Source: Linepithema humile (lineage: Eukaryota; Arthropoda; Insecta; Hymenoptera; Formicidae). Taken from it: a stretch of 64,000 bases of DNA. Location of the stretch: NCBI RefSeq assembly GCF_040581485.1, contig NC_090128.1:12586001-12650000 (forward strand). Reading direction: 5' to 3'. This document shows, in pieces, positions 11,001-24,122 of the stretch (position 1 is its first letter; the number at the start of each line of letters is the position of its first letter). The position numbers were made by a program, and so were the translations under genes. The notes beneath the pieces were generated by a model. It was given only the letters and a program-made list of their open reading frames with translations, ran no database searches and was not told the DNA's origin.

Positions 11001-14000
11001 GTAAACGAGAACAGCAGCAGCACCAGCGGGATATCAATACGGCCGACCAGCATCGATATCACGTTGCCATCCGGTTTATTGTAAGTTTTATTTATTTTTT
11101 CCTCGTTATAACACATATATTGCGGTATCGCTATTACGCTAAGCTGTCAGATTTCCAAAAAATTTCCAATGTCTTAACTGCTTAGCGTAATGTGAATAAA
11201 TTTCAAGTTTTAAATAATTAAATTATCCATATTAACTGGTTGTTCGAATTCGATATACAAGGATAACGTGCACATTAAAGTAATACATCAAATGCTTGAA
11301 TGAAACGATTCTCAGATTACGAAGTCACATTTAACGGAAGGAAGTGTATCGGATAACACGCGATACTAACATTTCCCGAGATCAGCGCCTAAGCAGAGAG
11401 ATTGCGACGTACTGTGTTGCGTATTTGTGGTCTCTCGTCGGCGCTAACGTTGCATGTAGAATGTAAATGAGCGACGTCGCGCTGTCATCAAACGCCAGCT
11501 GCACGCGAGTCGCTTAATTTCTGACAGATATTTCGAGAGCGTGCTAAAAGTGTCTAGTCCGGGTTCCTCGTCCCGTTCGCATCCTCAGATGCCTGCCAGC
11601 ACCCTCTCCTTTCTAGCGTGTGCCAGATACTCACGGTGTCATTGAATCGATGACCCAAACATTAGTCATTCGCGTATGCATTACGCGAGTAAATAGCGCG
11701 CGAGTCCAAGGCGAGCTTCTTCAGTGGTCGAATGCATTGCTCATCGCCAGTTGTAATTTTCCTCGCGAGCATCCTCGAGCCGTACAATCTCTATGGCGAT
11801 TAAGCGTGAAAATTTATATTTCGAGCGACGCTGTCGAAGTGACTTAAAAAAAGTTTAGTTACAAAGCATCTTTATTTGCAAGCTCGAAGATTTCATTCGA
11901 CATTCTTGTTTCTCTTCTCCAGACTTGGAAAAATGAAAGGCAAGTAGAAATTATGAACAATAGAAATCGCGCTTTTAATTAATTCAGATTAATTGGCAAA
12001 TGAATGTCGCTTTCTTTTTCACGTTTTCGGAAAGATATAGTTTCCTGCTGACTTCAGGAAATGACGGGCGTGCAAGCACCGTGGATAATAAAATCGAAGT
12101 CGGTCAGGCGAATGAGTTCGGGCGAAAGTAGCGTTTATTTGCGTTAACATGCCGGATCGTGCCAGAAGCACCGTGTTCCTCGTTTAGCTCGAAAGATCAA
12201 ACGCGAAAGTGAGGGCTAACCGGAAGAGAAGTGTTTTTGCAATTTTATTACAACGTAAGAATTATAAGTGTGACAAAAATGTGAATTAAAAATAACAAAC
12301 AACAGTGTGTTCGAGCAAACTCAGTTGTGCGTTATCGCGCGGAAGAATTGTGCCATCATTTTTATCTGGTTTCAACAAGTGACAAACAAGTGGAAAAATA
12401 ATAATGTTACCTCTCGATGGATTTTTAGACAAAGACAATATTTATTTATGCGATATCGAGCATATTTTTAAGAAAAAGTGTTTCTTGTGCGAAACCTAAT
12501 CTTTGCAAATGGGTCTGGCACAGCATTCCGGAAAAGGTTTGCTAATGTCGAGTTCGTGATAACCGATCTGCTGTCCCTCTGCGCATTGCATCAAAGGACA
12601 TCTGCAAAGAAAATGAAATAAAATTGGCAGAATAAAATTTTGTAATTATACAGAATCAATTATGACATAGATCTCAAGTGCAATTATTTTCGCATTGCTA
12701 AAAAGAGGAGTAAAGGTGACGATTGCGGAATATAACAAGATCTTATTTTACGGAAAATATCCTCCCTTTACGGAATGTTTGTGTATCAGTTTGAAAGTAA
12801 GCCACGGTCTTTACAAGTTTATTAGTATATGGAGCGTGTCCCAGAAATCGAGTGCTTTCTCTAAATCACAGATCACAGAAGTCACACACGAAAGTCAAGC
12901 TACGAGTAATTTTTTTTTGCAATTGAATAGTAATTTAAGAGTTTTCAATGAATTGAATACTGTGGCATGAAAGAAGACATTATTCTTTGATTAATCTTAA
13001 GCAAATCTTCCTTGATTGATTCATAATTTATGTGGCATGTTACATGGATAATGAATATCATTTATTATTGCACATGCAGATTTATTTAAATAAAAGCCGT
13101 AGATCAGAATAACTGGTTAGCAGAAGATCGTTGCGTCTTTTCTTTTTTTGAATACAAAATTAACGTCAGAAGCATCGTATTATAATACACACGACGCGCA
13201 AAATAAAATTTTTTTTTTTTTTTTTTTAACAGATTTTGAGATGTATTTTAAATGGAATATAAAATAAAACTTTAACTCACGCAAGCGCTGAAACTGAACC
13301 GTTCTCGTTACAAGTAAGGGTTAAGCATTTGCGATGGTGTTTTCCCACAGATAAAGATTCGCCTTCAAATTCGCAGTTACCTAAATAAATCAAGTATCGT
13401 CTAATTAACTTTTTTATTATTGCGCAGAAAATATTATTAAGTTTAAAGTGCATGTTATATAATAATTGCAATTTTTAGTCCCAAAAATCTTGTATATAGC
13501 ATTCAATGAACATTTGACAGTGTGAAAAAGGAAAAAAAGTTTTCGTATTTATTGGACAATTTCTAATTTGGATCTAATTTGCCTTAAAGTTGCACACCGC
13601 ATCATTTTCAACAGTTTATTCGAATTACGCCTAGCTTGCAAAATTGTCCAAAAGAGTTTGAAATATCAATGTGAAGCAAAATCTTGCAAATAAATTTTGA
13701 CAGTAATATCTAAAACATTATAAATTCTACAGTGAATCACGCTAAATATCATAATCACGTAGCATCCGGATCTAATCACAATTTCCGTGTCCTCTCAACG
13801 ATATTTTTGAAGATGTGCAACGTACCTTGCACTTGTATGAATGCGCACACCAGCATCAAAAGCACGCAGCAGACAAGACCCTTCATCTTGCTTTCTCGCT
13901 CTTTAAAAGATACCGGGAAGAAGAAATGATAATCAATTAAAATTCTCGTCCGGCTTTTATATACTCGTATCTCTCCCTTCTCCGAGGTGTCCTTCTCCGT

Positions 14001-17000
14001 GACCTTTAGAAACGTTTTATCTCCCATTGGACGTTATTGCATAATGACGTAAAGCGACACAATATCATTAGTGGATATAAATAGTAGAAGCAAAAGAAAA
14101 AAATATAAAATTAACATTAAGTTTGTGTTAATTATTCAAATCACGAATTTTATCTTTTCTCGTCATCGTGCTTACCTATCGCATCTCTTGCTTCTCCCAT
14201 CTCGTTTCATACTTTATTATGTACTTAGTCATCAATTGTCAGCTTGCCGCTCTCGTCAGTATCAGTGTTTGTTGTTAACATTCTGCTACTCTATGTATGT
14301 TAGAATGTGCTGACGAAAGATTTTTTTTCGATTTTTGCTCGTCTCGAAACTCGAAGAATTATTCAAAAGAATAACCATAAGCATAATGATGATAATATAT
14401 TATTGTGACTTTTAGTTTACGTTCTTCAGATAAAGTTCTTTTGTCGCGGAGAGTTAATAGTAAGATATTTTTTATTTTTACATTGTACATTTCAGATGAA
14501 ATGACGTGCTAATTTAGACTGTGATTAGACTTGGAAACTTTAGAAAGTTTTTATTTTAAACCGATAACGCAAGCAAGCATAATATTCTATGCTTATTGAA
14601 AAATAGAAAAAATAAACAACGAGAAAAAAACAATATCTTATATTTTAATAGTTTATTACAAAAGTTAAAATTGATAATTATCAAATATTAATATATCAGC
14701 GTCTATTTTTATCTTTGACTCTTTAATCTTCTCGAAAGAACAACATGAGAAATCGAAGTAATTTATAAACACAGCACGCACGAGTGCTCAGTGGACTTAC
14801 GTCAAGAAATATATAGAATTACGATTTATCGCGCGAGATAAAACCGTTTTGATAGAAGTTGCAATCGGCAACAAGTCATTTATCTCAACGCTCCCTGGAG
14901 TTTGAACAAACTTTCGAGAAAAAATGAATTTTTATTAGCACGAGTACTTTAACTTTATCAACAGAGACATATGGATCTAATTGACTTACAGGTTGCACTA
15001 ATACTGTTGCACTTTTATATAACATAAGATATCACTAATGTACAAAGTTTTGCATTACGCCAAAAGAATTTAGCTGAAGCTAACGGAGTAATAAAAATTA
15101 CTTAATCATTACGATTTCTTTTCAGCGAACGGGAGATAATGTCCTCGACGAGGCTCAGATCCGGAGACGAAGAGATCTATCGCGAGCGTGTCACCAGCGA
15201 CAGCCTATTTGTGGCGCGAACGAACCAGCCCGTCGACGCCAGCTCGGCGAACGCCAACGACAACACTCAGCAGCAACCGTCGCGGCAGGAACAGGATATC
15301 TTCTCGCCAGCGCAACAGGACTCTGTGTTCGAGAACGACGATCTATTCGGGCCGCCGCCGTTACCTAGCAAGTCGGACTCGAAACGTGCGGCCAAGTCGA
15401 AGGTCTCGTCGCTCTTCGACGATTCCGATTCCGGCGACGAGCTCTTCTCCGCCGCGAGTTCCGGCTCCCGATCGCAAAAGAGCACGGATTTCCTCGGCGC
15501 CGCGGCGCCGTCCAACGACAGGGCGAAGCCGCTTCCAAGAAGTGGCGGTTTATTCGACGACGACGTAGACATATTCGGCGGCAAGGACGCCCCGGACGTC
15601 GACATATTCGGTGTGACGTCGAAATCGAAGACGAGGGACGTGGTCTCGGATGATTTATTCGACAGTCGCGGCCAGGACTCGATAGCGGCGAAGAACAGCA
15701 ACGCCGGTAAGTGCGACATGTACCTTTGCAAGAATTTTATTTTAATTTAATTTTAATTGGAGAACGTCAAAAGTAAAGAACTATGTTATTTTATTCGGAG
15801 AATAAAAAACATAAATTTCTGCGGGTTTTTGTGTAAAGTGTTTTTATTTTAAATATGTGATTTATCACGAATATTTCTTCCTATATGAGAAGCTCGTTGT
15901 ACAAGGGAAATGTTCAAATTGTTAGATAAATTGCCACCGACGAGAATGGAGTCAAAGAAGATCAGCTTGTTCGATGACGGCGACGGCGACGGCGACGACG
16001 GCGATCTGTTCGCCGTGAAGCCGACGAAGTCCAAGAATGAGCGCAAGACTGAGCTTTTCGAAGACGATCTGTTTCTATCAACCGAGGCAAGCAGTAAAGA
16101 ACGCTCTTCGTTAGGGAAAGACGCAGCAGTTGAACCAAAGATCGACGTTTCAAAGAACGTTTCTAGTCTCGAAGCTAAAAAGATGGACAAGGATTTTTCG
16201 CAAGGCGAGCTATTCTCGAAAACTACAAAAACTCGCAGCCTGTTCGAGGAGGACGACGATTACGATGATCTATTTGGCACAAAAGATGCAGTACAGCGCA
16301 ATAATGATCGTTTAAAATCTGAATCCAAAGAAGAAATTGACAAAAAGGTTATCGATCGAGTACAGAAACTTCCCGAAAGAGATAAAGACTCATTGGAGTC
16401 TTCGAGTTCAAATCTTGACGCAAAAACGACGACAGACTCGAGCGTCGTCGTCGAGAAAAGTGTAAATGAAGAGAGGAGTAAAGCTGAACTCGAAGAAACG
16501 TTCCCTAAAGAGGATAGTACAACAAAGAGAAACTCGCCGCCGAAGACGTTGAACATTCGGACAATCCCCTCACCGCCGTCTGAGGACCAGAACAACCAGC
16601 AAGCACCGCGAAAATTGGTGTCCGGTAAAATAAAGAATCTGATGGGGAAGATGGGTGACTTAAAGATACTCTCGCCGATGGACGCGCCGCCGTTGTGGAG
16701 AAAAAGCGAGGAGAAGCCGGACGAAGACGAGGACATCGTGGACAAGGACGGTGATCTGAGCATCGCTGGACGCGTTTCGCCTCCAAGCGTATCGGGTAAT
16801 TATCGTTTAGCAGGACTTTCTGTTATCTTATCTTTTTTGGTCTCCAATTTTTATTGCAAATAGAAAGAAATCTTATATTTAAGCGCAAGAATAGATTCGT
16901 AGAAATAATATTTATAAGAATAATATACATTGGAATTATTATTTTCTATTTTTCTTCAAAATATATTGTAACTGCAAAATTGTCAGGACCAAAAAGCTAA

Positions 17001-18965
17001 ATTTTAGGTGCTAATTTAATTTTAAACTTTTATGTATTTATATATAAACATAATTTTTTTCTATATTTAGATAAAGATAAAATAATTTTAATAAAAATTT
17101 TCTTTACAGAGGGTAGCGCGCGAAAAGAGTCCTCGTATTCGACGATCTCTTCTACTAGTAACACGGAAGTGGCCATAAACTTCGACGATCTTGCTCAAGT
17201 AGAAACGTTATCAACTACCGCGTCAAAGGTGATTTATCAAACTCAATAAAAACAGAGTTACTTATTTTATTAACTTACAGCTAATATTTCGCAAAATTTC
17301 TCGAAGCACGAATAAGGTGTCAAAAAGAAACGTAGCTTTTAATATAAAATATCCGTCAGACGAAAATATATTTCTTTGCAATAATCTATTTCTTTAATTA
17401 TTTCAAAATATTCTAATTGATTCGAGATTTTTAAATAATTCGTATCTTTTTTTTCATTACTGTTATCTTGAATTTTTCAGAGTCGAGTAAGGATTCAAGC
17501 AAAACGTCGCCCTCCGAGTCGTCACGCTCGGAAGTCTGCGCTGCGGCACAGCGGCATTGACTTCGACACGGTTGATAACGCAGACAACGATAATTCCCAG
17601 GAAGAGAGTCACACCAGCACCTTCTCGTCTACCAAAGACTTGTCCGCCGCTCCGACAAACAACGCTACCGATCACTTGACTGTCCACGACAACGCTCAGC
17701 GCCCTATCGAGCCTTCTTCCATGGATGACAGATCTGAGCTAGGTAGCATCAGCAAGGAGAGCTCGATGAGCGTAAACAAGAACACTTTGCTGTCACCGTC
17801 GACCGACGAGGAGGATCTTTTTGACGTGCCGCCAGACTTGCCGGAAGATCCGCAGAAGGAGGACGCGTTGTTCGGTAGGGCGCCGATACTTTCGCCGGTC
17901 GACAGCGGGCGATCCGACAAAATGTCCGTCGCCGTTGAACCTTTGATTGAGACTGTGATTAGAAAGATCGATGACAACGACATTACGAGTAACAAAGGCG
18001 ATAAACAAGATTCCGACGAGTTGACGCAATCAGATGCACACGGTAAGTCGGAAAGTAAAAAGAGAGATGATAAGCATAAGGAAATAGATGATGAACTGAG
18101 TGAAGCGAAAATAGAGTCCAGTGAAGAGCCGTGCGATCCTCTACGCGACAGTAGCCATGATCCGTTGAAAGATCCTAGTCAGTTGTTCGCGTTCGTTACG
18201 AAGACACCGTCACCTGAGAAAAGCAAAGGCTTGTTGTTCACCGAGCCCGACGACAGTCTGTTCTCTAGCGGCCCGGCGAGGAAGCCGAGCGTGCTGAAGA
18301 AGAAAGAGATACTGGACTTGTTTGCGGACGACGACACAGGCGGCGATCTGTTCTCTGCCGCACCGTTGAAGAGAACGGTGAAGAAACCACTGCGAGAAAC
18401 GAAGATCGATCTGTTCGGCGATGATAACGCGCAGAACGACGAGGACGATAGTTTGTTCGGCAGCGTGTCTAGCAAGATGAAGCTGGATAATCAAAAGTCA
18501 AATCCCGCTCAAGTTGTACGAAAGAAGAACCTCTTCGACGACGACGACGACGATGATTCCAGTCTGTTCATCGAGTCGTCCGGGCAATCGCAGAAGTCAG
18601 ACAGCGCGTCGTTTTCGGAACTCAAGCCCGATCTACCCGATTCTCAAACTAAAAGCACATCGAATCTCAAGGATATTTTCGGCGACGCGCCATGCGACGA
18701 CGACGACGACGTTGATCTTTTTGCCACGAAGAAAGTTGTTCCTAAGAAAGTCATTGCATCGTCCAAGTCTCTGTTTGCATCGGACGACGACGACGACGAC
18801 GACAGCCATATCTTCGGCAAACAGTCATCCGCGTCGATCGATTCGAAGGCGCGGTTGATTGCGACGAATTCGAGACCAGCCATGAAGAAATCGGTCACCA
18901 GGGACCTGAAGAAAACGGCCGAGAAGATCGTCGAGGATCCATTGAGTCTTCTTCAAGACGATTAA
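8075..18965 (+). CDS. WASHC2: WASH complex subunit 2 (FAM21)
   Basis: This is the tail subunit of the endosomal WASH complex. It binds retromer (VPS35), recruits the complex to endosomes and contacts actin-capping protein. Thirteen coding exons keep phase and predict 1629 aa: 8075-8077, 8501-8629, 8704-8892, 9024-9181, 9257-9614, 9700-9823, 9915-10103, 10172-10512, 10773-11080, 15126-15706, 15890-16795, 17110-17228, 17481-18965. Exon 1 codes only the start Met. The N-terminal globular head shows HPWTTEEMKKKRREWSLAGD, then NTQFIESRV and DRPLPYVIGS, all FAM21 landmarks. The rest is acidic and disordered with many LFa motifs (DDLFG, SLFDD, VDIFG, DDSLFG). Near residue 1150 VRIQAKRRPPSRHARK matches the capping-protein-binding region. 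The length exceeds human FAM21 (about 1340 aa), mostly through repeats. The exon 7 donor (GTAGGT) and the exon 11 acceptor were chosen by phase and are the least certain borders. Confidence 0.95.
9182..9256 (+). other. WASHC2: 75-nt intron of WASHC2, in frame and stop-free
   Basis: The intron starts GTTAGC and ends TTGCAG. It is 25 codons long, has no stop in the gene's frame and would add a hydrophobic, Arg/Leu-rich insert if retained. The spliced join reads VFSVIVGPNDPYQDRPLP, which fits the conserved family block, so splicing is the default call. Confidence 0.75.
12441..12446 (-). terminator. polyadenylation signal of the SVWC gene
   Basis: AATAAA on the minus strand, 50 bp beyond the stop codon that ends at 12496. 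Confidence 0.6.
12496..13886 (-). CDS. secreted single-domain VWC (SVWC, la1-like) protein
   Basis: Three exons (13826-13886, 13281-13380, 12496-12601) join in phase to give 88 residues. A signal peptide of about 21 residues (MKG, then a Leu/Val/Cys-rich core) is followed by a mature part of roughly 67 residues with eight cysteines, including a CC pair near the end, the pattern of arthropod single-VWC-domain proteins. Relatives include la1-like peptides found in venoms and the Vago-type secreted factors induced by infection or nutrition. Which role applies cannot be told from sequence, and no toxin activity should be assumed. The gene lies wholly inside the ninth intron of WASHC2 on the opposite strand. 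A TATA box precedes it and AATAAA follows about 50 bp after the stop. Confidence 0.85.
13955..13963 (-). promoter_or_regulatory. TATA box of the SVWC gene
   Basis: TATATAAAA on the minus strand lies about 70 bp upstream of the start codon at 13886, a normal spacing if the leader is about 40 nt. None of the other genes here shows such a clear TATA box, which fits an inducible or tissue-specific gene. Confidence 0.6.
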
Positions 18966-19631
18966 GTTTGTTTCCTCGATACAAATACCGATGAGATTTC
19001 TCTCAGCCACAAAAGTTTATGCACATTTCTGCAATGTAATACAGCAGACTGATAAATTAACTCGGACGACTTGGGTTCGTTGTGACCCATATCGATTGCA
19101 TTTATTCGATTAAATTTGTAACTTAATTGACACATTAAAATGTAATTATTATCAATTTTTGTATGAGAGCAATTGGAAATTATATACGCGTATATGTTGC
19201 CAAATAATTTATATCTTTGAATTGTGATATTTTGTTTCTAGTATTTTTGTTTATTATTCTAATAGCATAATTTTGGAGAGAATTAAAAATTCTAAGAAAT
19301 TGTTCTAAATGCATTAGTCATAGACTTTTGTGGCTCAATTAGTCATATATATATTTATGTGTATATATACATATATTTTTTATTTATATTTTATTACGTC
19401 ACAGTCACTTGCCTATAGTATAAAAAAACTTTGCATGTTGATGGAGAGTGGACAGCGTGTAATTTGCAAACATCGGAGAGTTTTATTTCTCATTCGTAGC
19501 TGCGTCACTCGTATAGTTATATATTTTCCGTATGATTGTTTCCTTCAATTTTCGCGTGCAAATTTCGTCTCGTGCTTGTGATTTATGTCGTATATATTAT
19601 CCTAATGTTAATTAAAGATTAGTACAATAAA
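18966..19631 (+). other. WASHC2: probable 3' UTR of WASHC2
   Basis: AT-rich sequence follows the stop codon. A canonical AATAAA at 19626-19631 is a plausible polyadenylation signal, giving a 3' UTR of about 0.7 kb. The true end is unknown. Confidence 0.5.
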
Positions 19632-22600
19632 ATTTATTCAATTTCATGCAATACGATGTAAATGATCTTATCTTAATTTTCGATAATATCGATCCGCAAT
19701 ATCATCGAATCTTTATAAGTACAACTTTATAAAAAATTTATGAAAATAAATGAAATATTAACATCATAAAATTATTCCTGATTATTAAAATAATTATTTA
19801 ACTGAGAAATTAATATTACATAAATGTTTAAAATTTTTATCTTTCCTTTCTTTTTTTAAATCAAACTAAAATTGATAATTTATTTTCAACATCATATTAC
19901 GATGCTGAATAAAATCACTACTAAAATAAATCGCATTGGAAGGCAAAGTGTCAAAGAAACTTCATTCTTCTTTAATTTTTTCGAACGATTTATAAGATTC
20001 TTTTAGGAAAAAGAGTCATATATTTTACAATAAAAATTTGATCGATTACAAATTTTCGAAAAAGAAATTACTTAATTACAGCCATAGCCAAGACGGTCGT
20101 CCCTCGATAAGGAGATCGTGAAATTTGTGCTAACGCGAGGATAATCAATCGTCTTTAGCCTTAGCATAATCGAGAAGATCGCAAGCTGGATTTTAAAAAA
20201 CATCAAAAGAGAGTGCTCACTTATATTATTACGAAAAAATGATAAAAATACTCTATATATCACATAAGGTGCAAAAAATAAATAAAATCCAGCATCGATA
20301 AACCCGCATTTTGTTGTTTTTTTTTTCACCGAGGTACTGCGCATTTAATTTCACATAGAAAATAGTTCCCATGAGAAAATGTAACAAAAGTTAACACAAT
20401 ATGTTACAGTAGTACATACAACGTTAATTACAGGAGTGATGTACACAGCTATAACAAGCGCCGGACTAGATTTCTAATTACGGAGTGGATCTCCGTTCCG
20501 TAATCGATCCGCTAAATCCCTAGTATACAAAATATCGCCTTTTATCCATCTATCGCACACGCAATGCAATCTACATGTCGATCACTTTAAGTGTTACGAC
20601 ACGTGCAAATACGCAGTATATAAAATATCTTTCCGCCGAATATCTTTGTCATACACATTCGTTCAAACATCCACGCTAATTTACTGGTCCATGAATACAT
20701 AAAATAGATTTATGACATGCAGTACGGATTTCGATTATACAACTCTGATTGTGAGTTTTTCAGTTACATGATTAACATAGCGAGGTCTGACCGAGCTTCT
20801 CTCACATGGACCATTATTTTTTTAAAAACACATGATGTGCAATCCTAAATTTGTCTAATTACTACGTTCGACGGTTAAGCTCCATTTATTAAAAATTTAT
20901 TTATATAAATTAAAGACCAAATTTATTACAGATTTAAAAATTAGCCACAAAACTTTAAATTTCTTAATAAGACTTTAATTATTAAGTAAGATAACTAGAA
21001 TTTGAGATCAAATTTGAGATCAAATTTTATCAAATGTAATAGAAAGGAAGACAACGCGGAAAAATCTGTTACTATTACACGTGCAATGCAATATAACTTT
21101 ATAAACTTTAAAGCAGAATTTTTGACAAATAAAAATTTATGAAACATCGATAAATGGAGCGTTGTCAAGCACGAGAAAAAATATACTGCTCTGTCACATG
21201 AATGTTTAAAAATACGAATTATGATTGCCGAAAAAAGCGTGAAAAAGAATATTTATAGATGAAAAAAAAAATATATATATATATAATGAATTTAAATATA
21301 GAGAACCTTATTCCCTAGTTTTATATAATACTCTATGTATATATAGTTAAAAATATTTTTCAGAGATATAAAAAGACAGAATACACAAGGGTCGTTCTAA
21401 AAATAAGAAAAATTACAGAAATGCTTATTCTACAAAAAATATGAAAAAAATATAGAAATAATTTTTTAATAACATTTACCTTTCCACATAATTGTCGTAT
21501 CTTATTTATTGGACGACTCTCGTACAAAACGTGGTAGTCGTAGTGATATACTCCAAATATGAAACTGAGTTATGTAATGACGATGAATGACCTCTTCTTT
21601 GCTCACTTATGATTCCTATAAGCGGCGCGTAATTATACTCAAATAAATTGTACAATTTATCAATTTTAGCGACTACCTGACAAGCAAAGTCAGTCGTAAA
21701 TGTATCAAATGTTAAAGTTTTTAGTAATTGTCCCAATGAAAGATATATATCCTTAATAGAACTTTGTGAAAAATTGTATTTTTTATTATCAACTATAATC
21801 GAAGCAATTAATTAAGCAAAATATATTTAATTACAATTGAATTCTTAATAGATTTACAGCGAACTACAGCATTAACAATACCAATTTAATTTTAGAACTT
21901 AATATAATTATTACTGAAAAAATTACAAAATTATAAAATGGAATAAAGAATGCTATAAACAAAACCCATTATCGATATACACCTTTTTGGGACGCTCAAT
22001 AATTCATCTTGATTTTCCACATAAAAACACAAATAGAAATAAAATTAATCGCACTGATTACATAATTTAATCTTGTAGATACAAAAAGATGTGCGTATTA
22101 ATTAATAACTACACGAATATATTAATTGTTTAATGATCATTTAAGATCAGAAAAAATCGCTATAATCTAATTGTAATTTGAAAAAAAAGGAAAGGAACAT
22201 GACTGTACAATTTAATTTGAGTCGCATATAAGTGCGAGAGCGACTGTTTGATAAACAGCGTTCTGTGTGTGGGTGGACCATGGATAGAGAAATATTTTTG
22301 ATCATATACATATTTCAAAATATTTCTCAAATTATCGTCGATTTTCTATGTTTCTTTAAAAACTTTATGCTAATTCTTTTACACATGTGACAATTTTATA
22401 GTTTTTTAAAATCTTTTCTAGTTTCTCCTTGAAATAATATATTATATAAATATATTACATAAATATATTATATAAATTCTAAGCCAATATTTTATTATAA
22501 AGCCCATTAGGTCCATTTTGGAGAATACTTTGATGGTAAAATATAACATTCGTAACAATGATTATTTAAGACATCTTTAAGACGTCTTTTTTAAGATATT

Positions 22601-23954
22601 TTTAAGATGTCTTTTTTAGGACGTCGTTAAAAGAGGAATAAAAGAAATATAAACATTTAAGAAGAAAGAGCATCGAAAATTGTAATAAAAAATGGATTAC
22701 GCCAAAAATTACGCTATTAAAAAAGTATCATCTCCCCATATCATGTACATTCACTTCGATTCTCTGCTTGATTTGTACAAAATCAATTATAAATCTGTAG
22801 AAATCTCTCTTGGTCATTCATATATAATTACAACGTACAAACGAGTACTACGGACGGTATTAAAAACAGTGTATTTGATTTTCTATTTGTATGTATGTAT
22901 ATGTGTGTGTGTGTGTGTTTGTATATCGAGAGCATATCGCTTCTTTTGTACTATAAATTTATCTTCACTACAAAGAAAACCAGTCATCATTCCTACTTGC
23001 ATTAATATTACAATTGCATGTATTATGTATTCTACGAGATATTTTCCAAAATTGTGTCGCATGTTTTTTTTTTTCAATTGAGAGTTGTTCGATGAAGAAC
23101 ATTCGATAGTGCTAAGACACCTTGTACCTAATACAAATGCAATCATTTAATGGAAATTTTATAGACATTTAATTTCGCATGTTTTACTTCGCGTTGAAAA
23201 ATTTAGAAAATATATTTAAACTCGCTGCTTGGCTAAGGCAACTTGATAAACCTTTATGATTTTTGTATCTGGACTATAAACTTTCCCCGGCGATTCCACC
23301 AGTCACTGGTATCAACGACGCGTTTATTATATATTTGTAATCAACCATAATCATTTTCTTCTTTTCTTTTTTAGATAATTCATTCTTTCGAAAGATCTTG
23401 AGAATTTTGAGATTCTTGAGAAAGATCCAAAAACATTGGAACTCGTGTATCTCACACTCAGTGCACTTCATTCATTATTTATGTACCGATTCGTCTTCCT
23501 CCGATAAGAACGTTCGATTAACTGGAGAATTTATTCCGATTCTCATTTCATCGGAATTCGATTGACGATGCTGCGCATTAAGAGAAATCTAACTTTTATC
23601 GGTTTTTAATCAACTGGACAAAATTCATAAAATAAATTTGTGAAACAATTTTTGTGATTACAAAACTATTAAAATTGTAATTGTTTTATCCATTTTGTAT
23701 AATCAAAATTGTTTCAATTTTAAATTCAAGATTTAATCTTAGTTTTTTATTGAGAATAAAAAGTAATTAAATTATAAATAAAAGTATTAAAAATTGATAT
23801 TTTATTAATACTTAATATATATATTAAATGTAACGTGCTACATTCTTTTTAAATTAAACTTTCAAATTGAATCAATTTCTCATCACAGAAAACTATCAAA
23901 AATTATCAATACTGAGACTACATATGTGAGGCAAAAATTAAATTTCTCGGCAGC
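19632..23954. other. intergenic between the 3' ends of WASHC2 and period
   Basis: Very AT-rich, with no convincing ORF. It holds a short GT microsatellite at about 22900-22920, a TA run near 21272 and E-box hexamers CACGTG at 20600 and 21078. Part may belong to long 3' UTRs of the two convergent genes. Confidence 0.5.
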
Positions 23955-23960
23955 TTTATT
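23955..23960 (-). terminator. per: candidate polyadenylation signal of period
   Basis: AATAAA on the minus strand, about 165 bp after the stop codon ending at 24123. Other AT-rich candidates lie further down, so the major site is not certain. Confidence 0.45.
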
Positions 23961-24122
23961 CATTTCGAAAGCGAAATGTATATTTAAGTAGATACGGAAC
24001 AGAATATAATATCTAATTTAAAAATTAATAAAATAATGGGTTTGTTTGAAAGAAATACAAACGAAGCAAACATTGACTTCGGTACTGTTTTCGGCACATC
24101 TACGGCGGATTAATTGCAATTC

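Larger units (their letters stand above)
11081..15125 (+). other. WASHC2: ninth intron of WASHC2 (4 kb)
   Basis: GTAAGT at 11081 and TTTTCAG ending at 15125 join phase-compatible exons (TT plus C, a Phe codon, giving SGLFERE), so this is one intron and not two genes. It contains the antisense SVWC gene at 12496-13886. The 11.3-12.4 kb part is CpG-richer than its surroundings but has no recognisable ORF. A poly-T run of about 20 lies near 13208. Nothing is seen from 14.0 to 15.1 kb. Confidence 0.8.

Noticed and set aside
12404..12499. 31-codon plus-strand ORF starting MLPLDGFLDK
   Set aside because: Overlaps the 3' end of the antisense SVWC gene and has no supporting context.
15267..16763. 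Long antisense ORFs (113-167 codons) across WASHC2 exons
   Set aside because: Shadows of GC-richer coding sequence, with Ser/Arg-rich low-complexity translations and no splice logic.
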